Source of the DNA: Streptomyces sp. NBC_01428
Lineage (GTDB): Bacteria; Actinomycetota; Actinomycetes; Streptomycetales; Streptomycetaceae
Assembly: GCF_036231965.1 (NCBI RefSeq)
Contig: NZ_CP109499.1
Location: 9,013,534-9,077,533, forward strand
Length of the DNA: 64,000 nucleotides
Direction of reading: 5' to 3'
Shown in pieces: positions 40,902 through 50,275 of the stretch. Below the pieces are notes generated by a model, which did not search any database, was not told where the DNA came from, and worked only from the letters and a program-made list of their open reading frames with translations. How positions within the stretch are numbered: position 1 is the stretch's first letter; every line of letters begins with the position of its first letter. The position numbers and the translations under genes were made by a program.

Positions 40902-42503
40902 GTGACCGATGCCGATGCCGCCAGAGCCGGGTTCCCGAGGTCCGGCGGCTCCGCCCCGCCCACCGGCCCCGGGCCCCGCGCCGCCACCCTCGTCCCGGAG
41001 GCGGGTCCCCCGCACCGGACGGGCACCCGCCCGGCGCCGCGCACGGCCACCACGCCGGCTGCGGAGCCGGAGCCCCGCCTGCAACAGCCGTACACTCCCT
41101 CCCCGTCCAACGCCCTTGCAGACAAGGGCAGGTGCACGCCTCCGGATGCCTCCGGCGCCGCGTCCGAGGGACCCGGCGCGTCCGGGCGGAGCCCGGCACG
41201 GCCGGCCCGGCCCGCGCACCGCGACACGAACGTGCTGCGCTGGCTGACCGCCTACTTCGCGTCCATCGTGGGCGACAGCGTCTACTTCCTCGCGCTGGGC
41301 TGGGCGGCCGCGCAGTTCGCCGGACCCGCCCAGGTCGGCCTGGTGCTGGCGGTGGGTGCCGTCCCCAGGGCGCTGCTGATGCTCCTCGGCGGTGTGGTGG
41401 CCGACCGGTTCGATCCGCGCAAGGTCGTCATCGGTTCCGACGCCCTGCGGGCCGCGGTGATCCTCGCGCTCGCCGCCGTGCTGTGGCTCGGCACACCCAG
41501 GATCTGGCTGCTGGTGGTGGTGGCGCTGGTCTTCGGGGTGGTGGACGCCCTGTTCATGCCGGCGGTGGGCGCGCTGCCCCCGCGGCTCACCGCCCCCGAC
41601 GAGGTCGTCCGCCTCGTCGGCATGCGGCAGTTGGCGATCCGGATCGGCAAGGCGGTGGGCCCGCCCCTGGCCGGGTTCGCCCTCGCCCACCACGGCGAGG
41701 CCGCCTTCGCGACGGCCGGGGTGCTGTTCGCGTTCTCCCTCCTCCTCCTGGCCGGCGTGCGCATCGCGCCCCTGCCGGTAGACCCGGGCGCGGCCGAACC
41801 CGGCACCCCCTGGCAGGACCTGGCCGACGGACTGCGCTACATCCGCCGCCACCGCCTGGTGGGACCGCTCGTGCTCGCCACCGCGCTGAGCGAGATCGGG
41901 TTCATGGCGCCGCTGCAGGTGGGAGTGTTCCTCCTGGCGGGGGAGCGGGGCTTCGGGGCTTCCTCGATCGGCTGGATCCTCGGCGCGTTCGCGGTCGGGG
42001 CCGGGCTGGGAGCCGTGGGCCTGTCCCTGATGGGACGGATCCGGCGCGCCGGAACGGTCCAGGTCGGCACGCTCGTCGTCGCCTCCGCGGCGATCGGCGC
42101 CATCGGTCTGCTGCCGACGGTGGCCGGCGCGGCGACGGTCGCCGGCTTCGCCGGACTGGTGGGCGGCGTGTGCGGAGGCCTGTCCATCGCCCTGATCCAG
42201 CACAACACGGCCGCCGCCTACCAGGGCCGCGTCGCCGGCGTCCTGGCCCTGTCCCACGTCGGCCTCGCCCCGCTCGTCTTCCCCCTGTTCGGACTGGCGG
42301 CCGGCGCGGTCGGAGTGACCCCGATGTTCCTCATCGGCGCGGGCATCAGCGCGAGCGCCGCCGTCGTCGGCCTCCTCTCCGGCGACGTACGCCGGGCACA
42401 ACTGACCGTGCGGCAGACCCCGAAGCCACGGCCCCGCACACCGGCGCCCGCCCCGCCGCCCGCCACGGACCCCGCAGCCGGCCCGCCCCGCCGGTCCCGC
42501 TAG
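40902..42503 (+). CDS. MFS transporter (enterobactin-exporter/DHA3-like)
   Basis: About 533 residues. After a Pro/Ala-rich N-terminal stretch of about 105 residues, which may be partly untranslated, come about 12 hydrophobic segments (LTAYFASIVGDSVYFLALGW onward) with the MFS loop motif GGVVADRFDPRKVV between segments 2 and 3. The family includes EntS-like and macrolide/drug exporters. GTG 40902 is preferred because GAGGTGAGG lies 9 nt upstream; ATG 40875 is also in frame. The C terminus is Pro-rich. Its stop overlaps the stop of the convergent hydrolase gene (42500-42503). Whether it exports the cluster product is unknown. Confidence 0.8.
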   Translation: MTDADAARAGFPRSGGSAPPTGPGPRAATLVPEAGPPHRTGTRPAPRTATTPAAEPEPRLQQPYTPSPSNALADKGRCTPPDASGAASEGPGASGRSPARPARPAHRDTNVLRWLTAYFASIVGDSVYFLALGWAAAQFAGPAQVGLVLAVGAVPRALLMLLGGVVADRFDPRKVVIGSDALRAAVILALAAVLWLGTPRIWLLVVVALVFGVVDALFMPAVGALPPRLTAPDEVVRLVGMRQLAIRIGKAVGPPLAGFALAHHGEAAFATAGVLFAFSLLLLAGVRIAPLPVDPGAAEPGTPWQDLADGLRYIRRHRLVGPLVLATALSEIGFMAPLQVGVFLLAGERGFGASSIGWILGAFAVGAGLGAVGLSLMGRIRRAGTVQVGTLVVASAAIGAIGLLPTVAGAATVAGFAGLVGGVCGGLSIALIQHNTAAAYQGRVAGVLALSHVGLAPLVFPLFGLAAGAVGVTPMFLIGAGISASAAVVGLLSGDVRRAQLTVRQTPKPRPRTPAPAPPPATDPAAGPPRRSR

Positions 42504-43285
42504 ACGCGCGCGAGGGCCTGCTCGAACAGCACGGGGTCGTGGGCGTTGACGATGAGCAGATCGGGCTCCCCGCGCTCGTACAGCTCCGCGAGCCGCGCAT
42601 GGTTGTCGCGCACCTGCTTGATGTCGTACGCGATGAAGGACTCCATGCCGCTGAGCGTGCGCGGGACGGGGGAGCGCCGGTCCAGGACGCCCAGATGGTA
42701 GAAGGCGTCCCCGGCGTGCAGCAGCCACCCGCTGTCCGACTCGACGGCGACGGCGGCGTGCCCCCGGCTGTGCCCGGGCAGGGCGATCAGCACGATCCCG
42801 GGCGCGATCGCGTCGAGTTCACGCGCCGCCGCGAAACCGCGCCACCGCTCACCGTCGGGACGGTGCTCGACGAGCTTCACGCCGTGCTCCCACTGCGGCC
42901 GCCGGTAGCGGATCCGCTCCCGCCAGGTGGGGGAGTGGACGGAGCCGCTCGCCTCGTCGGCGGTGAGGTGGACCTGCGCGTCGGGGAAGTCGGCCAGCCC
43001 CCCGATGTGGTCGGAGTCGAAATGCGTCAGCACGATGTGGCGGACGTCCTCGCGGCGGAACCCGAGCCTCTCGACCTGCCGTACGGCCGTCTCCTCGACG
43101 TCGAACACGGGCCGCACGAAACGCCGGGACGGCCCCACCCGGCGCCCGGGATCGGCGATGTCGTCGAGCCCGTACCCGGAGTCGACGAGGACCAGACCGC
43201 CGGCGGTCTCGAGGAGCAGCACATGACACACCAGGCGCGCGCCGGGCGGATGCATGGTGCCGCAGTTCAGGTGATGAACTTTCAC
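42500..43285 (-). CDS. Metallo-beta-lactamase-fold hydrolase (lactonase-like)
   Basis: 261 residues. The metal motif reads THFDSDHIGG: Asp replaces the second His of HxHxDH, a variant often seen in AHL-lactonase-like and related proteins. Further metal ligands fit LPGHSRGHAAV, LLHAGDAFY and NAHDP. No signal peptide, so probably cytoplasmic. GTG 43285 with AAGGA upstream is chosen. It probably hydrolyses a lactone or ester; the substrate is unknown. It is convergent with the MFS gene; no terminator separates them. Confidence 0.82.
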   Translation of the reverse strand: MKVHHLNCGTMHPPGARLVCHVLLLETAGGLVLVDSGYGLDDIADPGRRVGPSRRFVRPVFDVEETAVRQVERLGFRREDVRHIVLTHFDSDHIGGLADFPDAQVHLTADEASGSVHSPTWRERIRYRRPQWEHGVKLVEHRPDGERWRGFAAARELDAIAPGIVLIALPGHSRGHAAVAVESDSGWLLHAGDAFYHLGVLDRRSPVPRTLSGMESFIAYDIKQVRDNHARLAELYERGEPDLLIVNAHDPVLFEQALARV

Positions 43286-43979
43286 AAACGCAGTCCTTGT
43301 CGTGTGGGGAGGCGGGCAGACCCGGCCCTTCCTCCCGTCGGAGCGTCCCGGCGCGGCGGCCCGGAGCCGAGCGGGCCATGATCGGAAGGCTAACCGCCTC
43401 CCGTACAGCCATAGTTGAGCGATGGACGAGGGAACCTGGACCGCGCGCGTGCGCCCTTCGGGCGGCAGGACACCGCCGGCCTGATCAACACCTCGCCTAC
43501 CCGCCCGGCGTGGACGCACGCCGGGTACCGCGTCGGACGCCCGGATCCGGACGTCCTTCGTGCGGCGCTGCCGCCGCCACCGGCGCGGACCACCGGCGCC
43601 GCCGAACGGGCGCGCCCGAGGCCTCCGAACGGGCGTGCCCCAGACCGCCGAACAGGCCTACCCGGGGCTCCCGTTGGGGGCGAGCGGGACTCGACCAGGC
43701 TTCGAGCGCGCTCCGGCAGGCTGTCCCGGTGCCCCAGGTGTGCGCCTCAGGCGTGTGCCGGGCGCGGCCGGGGGAGGGATGGCGCACCGCGGGGTGCGGG
43801 GGTGTGCGGGGGCCCGTGTTCCGCCGTGCCGCGAGGCCCGCTCGAGAGCCGCCGGAGGCACGCTCGAGGGCCGTCCCGGGAGTGGCGGAGAATCACCGCC
43901 GACGTAAGTAAACCGCCACTGCGGTTTGTTAACCTGCGCGGGTCTTGGTGCCATCCGATCCCGACGGGAGCCCCCCACC
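43286..43979. other. Long region without a convincing gene
   Basis: About 690 bp between the hydrolase and the MMPL gene. Reading frames here (for example 43297-43911) are Arg/Pro-rich, have no family features and lack the codon bias of the neighbours. The stretch 43590-43660 has degenerate direct repeats of a CCGAACGGGCG-like unit. The right end holds the MMPL promoter with an inverted repeat. Confidence 0.5.
43910..43927. promoter_or_regulatory. Inverted repeat upstream of MMPL gene (TetR-like operator)
   Basis: AAACCGC and GCGGTTT separated by 4 bp lie about 55 bp before the MMPL start, followed by TGTTAAC. Short spaced dyads like this are typical TetR-family operators, and MMPL exporters are often TetR-controlled. 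No TetR gene is adjacent. Confidence 0.4.
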
Positions 43980-46234
43980 ATGGCGACGTTGCTCTACAGA
44001 CTGGGCCGATTCGCGTTCCGCAGGCGAGGCCTGACGGTACTGCTGTGGCTGCTGGTTCTCTTCGGAGCGGGATTCGCGGCCTCCTCGGCACCCGCGCCTC
44101 CCGCCGACACCTTCTCCATGCCGGGCACCGAGTCGCAGAAGGCCTTCGACCTGCTGGAGGAGAAGTTCCCGGCCGCCGGCGCCGAAGGCGCGAGCGCCCG
44201 GGTCGTGGTCCGCGCCCCGAAGGGGAGCGGATCACCGGGACCGCCAACAAGAAGTCGGTCGCCGACCTCGTCGGCGACCTCGGCGACAACCCGGGCGTCA
44301 CCCGGGTCACCGACCCGTTCACCACCGGCGCGGTCAGCAAGGACGGCACCACCGCCTACGCGGTCGCCACCTACAAGGCGAGCGGCACCGAACTCACCGA
44401 CGCCCAGCACGACGCGCTGGACAAGAGCCTGCGTTCGGGCCGGAGCGCGGGCCTGACCGTGGAGGCCGGCGGTGACGCGGTGAAGGTCGACACCGCCATG
44501 AGCGGCGTCGGCGAGAAGATCGGCGTCCTGATCTCCGCCCTCGTCCTGCTGCTCACCTTCGGTTCCCTGATCGCCGCCGGCATGCCGCTGCTGACCGCCG
44601 TCATCGGTGTCGGCATCGGCATCAGCGCCATCACCGCCCTGGGCAGCACACTCGGCCTGTCCGCGACCACCTCCAACCTGGCGATGATGCTGGGCCTGGC
44701 GGTCGGCATCGACTACGCGCTGTTCGTCGTCTCCCGCTACCGCTCGGAGAAACTGGAGGGCCACGACCGCCAGGAGGCCGCCGGACGGGCGGTCGGCACC
44801 GCAGGCTCCGCCGTCGTCTTCGCCGGCCTCACCGTCATCGTCGCGCTCGCCGGCCTGAGCGTGGTGAACATCCCGGTCCTGACCAAGATGGGCCTGGCCG
44901 CCGCCGGCACCGTCGCCGTGGCCGTCCTCATCGCCACCACCCTGGTCCCCGCCCTGCTCGCCTTCGCCCCGATCCGCGTCCTGCGCCGCCGCGACCGCGC
45001 GGCGTTCCGCAGCAAGCCCCTCTCACCCCGAAAGCAGCGCAAGGCGGCCAAGCGGGCGGCCGAGCAGGCCCGGCGCCACCCCAACCTCGGTGCACGCTGG
45101 GCCGGTTACGTCCTGCGCCACCCGGTCGCCGTCCTGCTGGTCGGCGTCGTGGGCCTGGGCGCGCTGGCCGTGCCCGCCGCCGACCTGCGCCTGGGCCTGC
45201 CCGGCGAGGGCACGATGGCCACCGACACCACCCAGCGCAAGGCCTACGACATGCTCTCGGCGTCCTTCGGCGACGGCTTCAACGGCCCGCTCACCGTGAC
45301 CGTCGAAGCCCCGAAGGCCGCCGCCGTGGCCGAGCGGGTCGCCCAGCGCTTCGCCGCACAGGACGGCGTCGCCTCCGTCGCCCCGCCCACCGTCAACCCG
45401 GCGGGCGACACCGCCCTCTTCAACGTCATCCCCGCCAGCGGCCCGGGCAAGGCCGCGACCGAGGACCTGGTCCGCTCCCTGCGCGGCAGCGCCGGCGCCC
45501 TGGAGAAGGACACCGGCTCCGAGATCCTGATCACCGGTCAGACGGCCCTGATCATCGACTTCTCCCACACCCTGGACAAGGCGCTGCTGCCCTACCTCGC
45601 CCTCGTCGTGGGCCTGGCCTTCCTGCTCCTGATGGTGGTCTTCCGCTCGCTCCTGGTCCCGTTCAAGGCGGCTCTGGGGTTCCTGCTGTCGGTCGGCGCG
45701 GCGCTCGGCGCGGTCGTCGCGGTCTTCCAGCAGGGCCACCTCGCCGGCCTGTTCGGCATCGACCAGCCCGGCCCCATCGTGAGCACCATGCCCATCCTCA
45801 TGATCGGCGTGGTCTTCGGACTCGCCATGGACTACGAGGTGTTCCTCGTCAGCCGCATGCGCGAGGCCTACACCCACGGCGCCACCCCCGCCGAGGCCGT
45901 CGTCACCGGCTTCCGCTACGGCGGCCGCGTCGTCTCGGCCGCCGCCATCATCATGATCAGCGTCTTCTCCGGCTTCATCGCCGAGGACAACGACCTCGTC
46001 AAGATGATGGGCTTCGCGCTGGCCTCCGCGGTGCTCTTCGACGCCTTCGTCGTCCGCATGGCCATCGTCCCGGCCCTGTTCGCCCTGTTGGGCACCAAGG
46101 CCTGGTGGCTGCCGAAGTGGCTCGACCGACTGCTGCCCAACCTGGACGTCGAGGGCGCGCAACTCGGTCACGGCCCCGCCGGCCCGCTCCCGTCGTCCCG
46201 TAGCCCCAGGCGCGAACGCGAACTCATCCGCTGA
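43980..46234 (+). pseudogene. MMPL-family exporter with a frameshift
   Basis: The ATG at 43980 (GGGAG upstream) begins a normal MMPL/RND N terminus (LYRLGRFAFRRRGLTVLLWLLVLFGAGFAA), but the frame is lost at the G run 44222-44225. The rest continues in another frame to 46234 (ITGTANKKSVADLVGDLGDNPGV onward). One missing G would restore a protein of about 751 residues, the normal family length. All the other features are intact: about 12 membrane segments, GIDYALFVVSRYR and MDYEVFLVSRMREAY in the two halves, and a basic C terminus. The change is a one-base deletion in a homopolymer, so either a young null mutation or a sequencing error. These proteins export lipids or antibiotics. Confidence 0.85.
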
Positions 46235-46282
46235 GCCACGGCCCTTGGGTCCCGGACCGGCAGGAGCACGCGACCGGACAAC

Positions 46283-46321
46283 GCCACGACGCCACCGGCC
46301 ACCGGCCGGTGGCGTCGTGGC
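46283..46321 (+). terminator. Strong hairpin terminator after the MMPL gene
   Basis: A perfect 18-bp inverted repeat (46283-46300 with 46304-46321) with a 3-nt loop lies about 50 bp after the MMPL stop. It isolates that gene from the DUF4097/ABC operon. Confidence 0.85.
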
Positions 46322-46393
46322 CGCTGCCGGCACCACCGGCCGCCGCCGCGCTGCCGGCGCCAGGCCGTCCATGGATAGCGTTCACCCCCAATC

Positions 46394-46525
46394 ATTGCAA
46401 CAAACTCCGTACCGGGACGTTGCGTTATGCGCGAGACCATTGCAACAACTTTCGCGCATCTACCAGGAGTTAACGTCAACTTGCGCAACAACAGTGTTGT
46501 CAGAACCGTGAATGCAACGTAGCGT
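46394..46525 (+). promoter_or_regulatory. Complex promoter B (TTGCAA boxes)
   Basis: Box 1 ATTGCAACAAAC (46394), box 2 GTTGCGTTA (46419), box 3 ATTGCAACAAC (46439), -35 TTGTCA (46497-46502), 17-bp spacer with TGAATGCAACG, -10 TAGCGT (46520-46525). Box spacings (25, 20 and 58 bp from box to box to -35) match promoters A and C almost exactly. It drives DUF4097 copy 2 and the ABC exporter genes. The conserved TCATC-GAAA leader follows. Confidence 0.82.
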
Positions 46526-46585
46526 TTCCCTCATCGGAAAGCGCGGGCGCCGTAGGGGCGCGCGGTGCACGAGAAGGAGAGCACG

Positions 46586-47257
46586 ATGCAGAAGTTCGAC
46601 ACGCCCGCCCCCATCTCGGCCGTCATCGACATTCCGGCGGGCCGGATCCAGGTCATCGCCGCGGACCGGGGAGACGCCACGGTGGAGGTCCTGCCGGCGA
46701 ATGCGGCCAAGAGCCGGGACGTGAAGGCGGCTGAGCAGGTCACGGTCGTCTACGGCGACGGTGTCCTGCGCATCGAGGCCGCACCGGCCAAGAACCGCAT
46801 CCTCGGCACCGGTTCGGGGTCCGTCGAGATCACGATCCAGCTCCCCGTCGGCTCCCGCGTCGAGGCCAAGACCGCCGCCGCCGACTTCCGCGGCGTGGGC
46901 CGCCTCGGCGACGTCACCTTCGAAGGCGCCCAGGGCACCCTCAAACTCGACGAGACCGCCGGCGCCCACCTGACCCTCATGGCAGGCGACATCACCGTGG
47001 GCCGCCTCGGCGGACCCGCCGACATCAGCACCCAAAAAGGCGACCTCACCGTCACCGAGGCCACCGGCGGCACCGTCACCCTGCGCACCCAAGCCGGCGA
47101 CATCACCATCGGCGCCACCCCCGGCGTCTCCGCCACCCTCGACGCCGGCACCACCCACGGCCGCATCAGCAACGCCCTGAAGAACACCGGCCACGCCCCC
47201 GCCCTCACCATCCGGGCCACCACCGCCCAGGGCGACATCACCGCCACCAGCAACTGA
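46586..47257 (+). CDS. DUF4097-family beta-repeat protein (copy 2)
   Basis: 223 residues, closely similar along its whole length to the protein at 39098 (shared GVLRIE, QLP-GSRVEA-TAAA, DISTQKGDLT and SATLDAGT). The ATG follows GAGAAGGAG, identical in layout to copy 1. It leads an operon with the ABC transporter, 55 bp upstream of the ATPase gene. Function unknown; association with DrrAB-type exporters suggests a role in envelope stress or export. Confidence 0.82.
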   Translation: MQKFDTPAPISAVIDIPAGRIQVIAADRGDATVEVLPANAAKSRDVKAAEQVTVVYGDGVLRIEAAPAKNRILGTGSGSVEITIQLPVGSRVEAKTAAADFRGVGRLGDVTFEGAQGTLKLDETAGAHLTLMAGDITVGRLGGPADISTQKGDLTVTEATGGTVTLRTQAGDITIGATPGVSATLDAGTTHGRISNALKNTGHAPALTIRATTAQGDITATSN

Positions 47258-47312
47258 CCCCCGACGCCCCCACGACACCCTCACCACCCGCAGCCTCAAA
47301 GGAGTCCCCCTC

Positions 47313-48284
47313 ATGACCAACCTGGCCATCGCGGCGCACGGGTTGCGCAAGTCCTACGGTGACAAGGTCGTACTCGACGGTGTCGACCTGACGGTTCCGG
47401 AGGGGACCGTGTTCTCCCTGCTGGGTCCGAACGGTGCCGGCAAGACGACGGCGGTGAAGATCCTCTCGACGCTCATCACGCCCGACGCGGGTTCCGGGCA
47501 GATCCAGGTGGGCGGTCACGACCTGGCCTCTGACGCGCAGGCAGCGCGTGCCGTCATCGGTGTGACGGGGCAGTTCTCGGCGGTGGACGGGCTGATCACG
47601 GGGGAGGAGAACATGCTCCTGATGGCCGACCTGCACCATCTGCCGAAGGCGCAGGGCCGGCGGGTGGCGGCCGAACTCCTGGAGCGTTTCGACCTGGTGG
47701 AGGCGGCGGGGAAGCCGGCGTCGACCTACTCGGGCGGTATGAAGCGGCGTCTGGACATCGCGATGACGCTGGTGGGCAGCCCGCGGATCATCTTCCTCGA
47801 CGAGCCGACCACCGGTCTGGACCCGCGCTCGCGGCACAACATGTGGCAGATCATCCGGGAGCTCGTCACCGGCGGGACCACGGTCTTCCTCACCACGCAG
47901 TACCTGGAGGAGGCCGACGAACTCGCCGACCGCATCGCCGTCCTGAACGACGGGAGGATCGCCGCCGAGGGCACGGCCGAGGAACTCAAGCGCCTCATCC
48001 CCGGCGGACACATCCGCCTGCGCTTCACCGACCCCACCGCCTACCAGAGAGCCGCCCTCACCCTCACCGACAGCGCCCGCGACGACGAAGCCCTCGCCCT
48101 CCAACTCCCCAGCGACGGCAGCCAGCGCGAACTGCGCACCATCCTCGACCGCCTCGACACCGCCGGCATCGAAGCCGACGAACTCACCGTCCACACACCC
48201 GACCTGGACGACGTCTTCTTCGCCCTCACCGGCAACACCACCCTCCCCACCCAGCCCGCCCAGCCCAAGGAGACCGTCCGATGA
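47313..48284 (+). CDS. ABC transporter ATP-binding protein (DrrA-like)
   Basis: 323 residues. Walker A GPNGAGKTT (38-46), Q-loop GVTGQFSAVDGLITGEEN, signature YSGGMKRRLD (139-148), Walker B FLDEP (161-165), and the C-terminal region ending in the DrrA-type LDDVFFALTG motif. DrrA proteins energise export of antibiotics such as daunorubicin. AAAGGAG precedes the ATG. The stop overlaps the permease start (ATGA). Confidence 0.93.
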   Translation: MTNLAIAAHGLRKSYGDKVVLDGVDLTVPEGTVFSLLGPNGAGKTTAVKILSTLITPDAGSGQIQVGGHDLASDAQAARAVIGVTGQFSAVDGLITGEENMLLMADLHHLPKAQGRRVAAELLERFDLVEAAGKPASTYSGGMKRRLDIAMTLVGSPRIIFLDEPTTGLDPRSRHNMWQIIRELVTGGTTVFLTTQYLEEADELADRIAVLNDGRIAAEGTAEELKRLIPGGHIRLRFTDPTAYQRAALTLTDSARDDEALALQLPSDGSQRELRTILDRLDTAGIEADELTVHTPDLDDVFFALTGNTTLPTQPAQPKETVR

Positions 48285-49057
48285 GCTCCCTCTCCCTCGC
48301 CGTGCGCGACTCCTCCACCATGCTGCGCCGCAACCTCCTCCACGCCCGCCGCTACCCCTCCCTCACCCTCAACCTGCTGCTCACCCCCGTGATGCTGCTC
48401 CTGCTGTTCGTCTACATCTTCGGCAACACCATGAGCGGCGGCGCCGGCCGCTCCGCCTACATCGCCTACATCGTCCCCGGCATCCTGCTCATGACGATCG
48501 GCTCCACCGTCGTCGGCACCGCCGTCTCGGTCGCCACCGACATGAACGAGGGCATCATCGCCCGCTTCCGCACCATGGCCATCCACCGCGGCTCCGTCCT
48601 GTTCGGCCACGTCGTCGGAAGCGTCCTGCAGGCCATCCTCAGCGTCATCCTCGTCGGCGCCGTAGGCGTGGCCATGGGCTTCCGCTCCACCGATGCAGGC
48701 GTGCTGGAATGGCTCGCCGCCCTCGGCCTCCTCGCCTTCTTCGCCCTCGCCTTCACCTGGATCGCCGTCGGCATGGGCCTCGGCAGCCCCAACGCCGAAG
48801 CGGCCAGCAACAACGCCATGCCGCTGATCCTCCTGCCGCTGATCTCCAGCGCCTTCGTCCCCCTGGACTCGATGCCCGGCTGGTTCCAGCCGATCGCCCA
48901 CTACCAGCCCTTCACCCCGGCCATCGAAACCCTGCGCGGCCTCCTGCTGGGCACGGAGATCGGCAACAACTGGTGGATCGCCCTGCTCTGGTGCGCGGCC
49001 CTGAGCGTGCTCGGCTGGCGCTGGTCGCAGTCCCAGTACAACGCGGATCCCAAGTAG
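48281..49057 (+). CDS. ABC-2 type permease (DrrB-like)
   Basis: 258 residues with six predicted membrane segments (TLNLLLTPVMLLLLFVYIFG, IVPGILLMTIGSTVVGTAV, LQAILSVILVGAVGVAMGF, LGLLAFFALAFTWIAVGMGL, MPLILLPLISSAFVPL, WWIALLWCAALSVLGW). It has the ABC-2 features around ATDMNEGIIARFRTMAI and FQPIAHYQPFTPAIETLRG. It is the membrane partner of the overlapping DrrA-like ATPase. The substrate is unknown. Confidence 0.92.
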   Translation: MSSLSLAVRDSSTMLRRNLLHARRYPSLTLNLLLTPVMLLLLFVYIFGNTMSGGAGRSAYIAYIVPGILLMTIGSTVVGTAVSVATDMNEGIIARFRTMAIHRGSVLFGHVVGSVLQAILSVILVGAVGVAMGFRSTDAGVLEWLAALGLLAFFALAFTWIAVGMGLGSPNAEAASNNAMPLILLPLISSAFVPLDSMPGWFQPIAHYQPFTPAIETLRGLLLGTEIGNNWWIALLWCAALSVLGWRWSQSQYNADPK

Positions 49058-49089
49058 CCAGGCAGACACCGCGAACCCGTTCCACCCCA

Positions 49090-49129
49090 GGGCGGCGCAC
49101 CCCGACACCCGTCGGAGTGCGCCGCCCTG
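49090..49129 (+). terminator. Terminator of the DUF4097-ABC operon
   Basis: A perfect 12-bp stem (49090-49101 with 49118-49129), with a further inner 5-bp stem in the loop, 33 bp past the permease stop. Confidence 0.8.
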
Positions 49130-49201
49130 CCCATGCGAGGGCCGCCCGCCACGGGCCCGGCAGGGCGATCCGGATCCCGGCGTAGCATTCACAGCCGCTC
49201 C

Positions 49202-49332
49202 ATTGCAATGACACCGCAGAGCGACGTTGCGTTACGGCTGGAATCATTGCAACGAAAATGCGGCAACCACCTGCTATGACTCAGGTCATGGGCAATAAAT
49301 GCGTTGCCAAAACAATGAATGCAACGTAGCGT
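49202..49332 (+). promoter_or_regulatory. Complex promoter C (TTGCAA boxes)
   Basis: Box 1 ATTGCAATGAC (49202), box 2 GTTGCGTTA (49226), box 3 ATTGCAACGA (49246), -35 TTGCCA (49304-49309), 17-bp spacer with TGAATGCAACG, -10 TAGCGT (49327-49332). Spacings are 24, 20 and 58 bp, as in promoter A. Sequence between the boxes is not conserved, so selection acts on the boxes and their distances. It drives the GtrA-like gene. Confidence 0.82.
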
Positions 49333-49417
49333 TTGTGTCATCAGAAACAATGAACCGTCGGGCCCCACAGGCCGGCGAACACACGCTCCGCAGACCAACG
49401 GCGAAGGGGGCCGGACC

Positions 49418-49951
49418 ATGAAGACAACGCACAACCGGCAGCAGGCCGCACCCGGCGCCATCACCGCCTTCGCCCGCTTCACCCTCCTCGGCGGCACCGT
49501 AGGACTCGCCTCCAGCCTCACCGTGGCCGCCCTCGCCAGCCAGATCCCCTGGGGCCTGGCCAACGCCCTCGTCACCGCCCTGTCCACCCTCCTGGCCACC
49601 GACCTGCACGCCCGCTTCTCCTTCGGAGCCGGCACCCGCGCGACAGGACGCCAGCACCTGCAGTCCGCCGGCTCCGCGGCCGCCGCCTTCGCCCTCACCT
49701 GCACGGCCACGTTCGTCCTGCACCAACTGGTTGCCGCCCCCGGCGCGATGCTCGAGCAGAGCGTCTACCTCACCGCCTCGGCACTCGCCGGCCTCGCCCG
49801 CTTCACGGTCCTGCGCCTGGTCGTCTTCGCCCGCGGGCACGCGCGGGCCGCGACCCCCGGCCCCGTCGGCGGCCATCGAACCCGTCCGGGTCCGGCCGAT
49901 ACCCTCACGGCCGTACCGGCCGGCCCGGCCCGGCTCTGCCAGGCCGCCTGA
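49418..49951 (+). CDS. GtrA-like small membrane protein
   Basis: 177 residues with four hydrophobic segments (FARFTLLGGTVGLASSLTVAAL, WGLANALVTALSTLLATDLHARF, AAAAFALTCTATFVLHQLVA, SVYLTASALAGLARFTVLRLVVF), the layout of GtrA/DPMS-type flippase-related proteins. Basic N terminus; Pro/Gly-rich C-terminal tail. The ATG at 49418 follows AAGGGGGCC. It is controlled by promoter C, so it belongs with the DUF4097/ABC genes. A degraded copy of its central part lies at 51310-51480. Confidence 0.75.
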   Translation: MKTTHNRQQAAPGAITAFARFTLLGGTVGLASSLTVAALASQIPWGLANALVTALSTLLATDLHARFSFGAGTRATGRQHLQSAGSAAAAFALTCTATFVLHQLVAAPGAMLEQSVYLTASALAGLARFTVLRLVVFARGHARAATPGPVGGHRTRPGPADTLTAVPAGPARLCQAA

Positions 49952-50275
49952 CCTCACGGGCCCCGGGTGCGGATCCGGATCGCCGGCCGGACTCCGGCGA
50001 TCCCGGGGGAACGTGTATGCGGCGGGTGCCGGCTTTGGCCGCGGTGTCGGCTGGAGCCTTGTCCGGTGGGCGAGGGGATCGTGTCACGGGCCCAAGTGGT
50101 CCCCGTCCGCGAGCTGGAGGGGCGTAGCGCGGTCGGCTCTGCTCGAGCAGCGTCACGAGGCGTCGTCACTTCGACGAGCCTCGAAAGCATGGCGGCCGAC
50201 GGCCCCGCATGCGGAGAGTGTTCTGGGCGGCGGGACCGACCGACCCGCTGCGACGTTCTCTGGAGGTGGCGGACC
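49952..50275. other. Gap before the secreted protein genes
   Basis: About 320 bp without a credible gene; no strong hairpin or promoter boxes were recognised apart from the GGAGGTGG ribosome site just before 50276. Confidence 0.4.

Noticed and set aside
43297..43911. Possible genes between the hydrolase and MMPL exporter
   Set aside because: Arg/Pro/Ala-rich translations, no ribosome site, no family resemblance and a codon pattern unlike real genes nearby.
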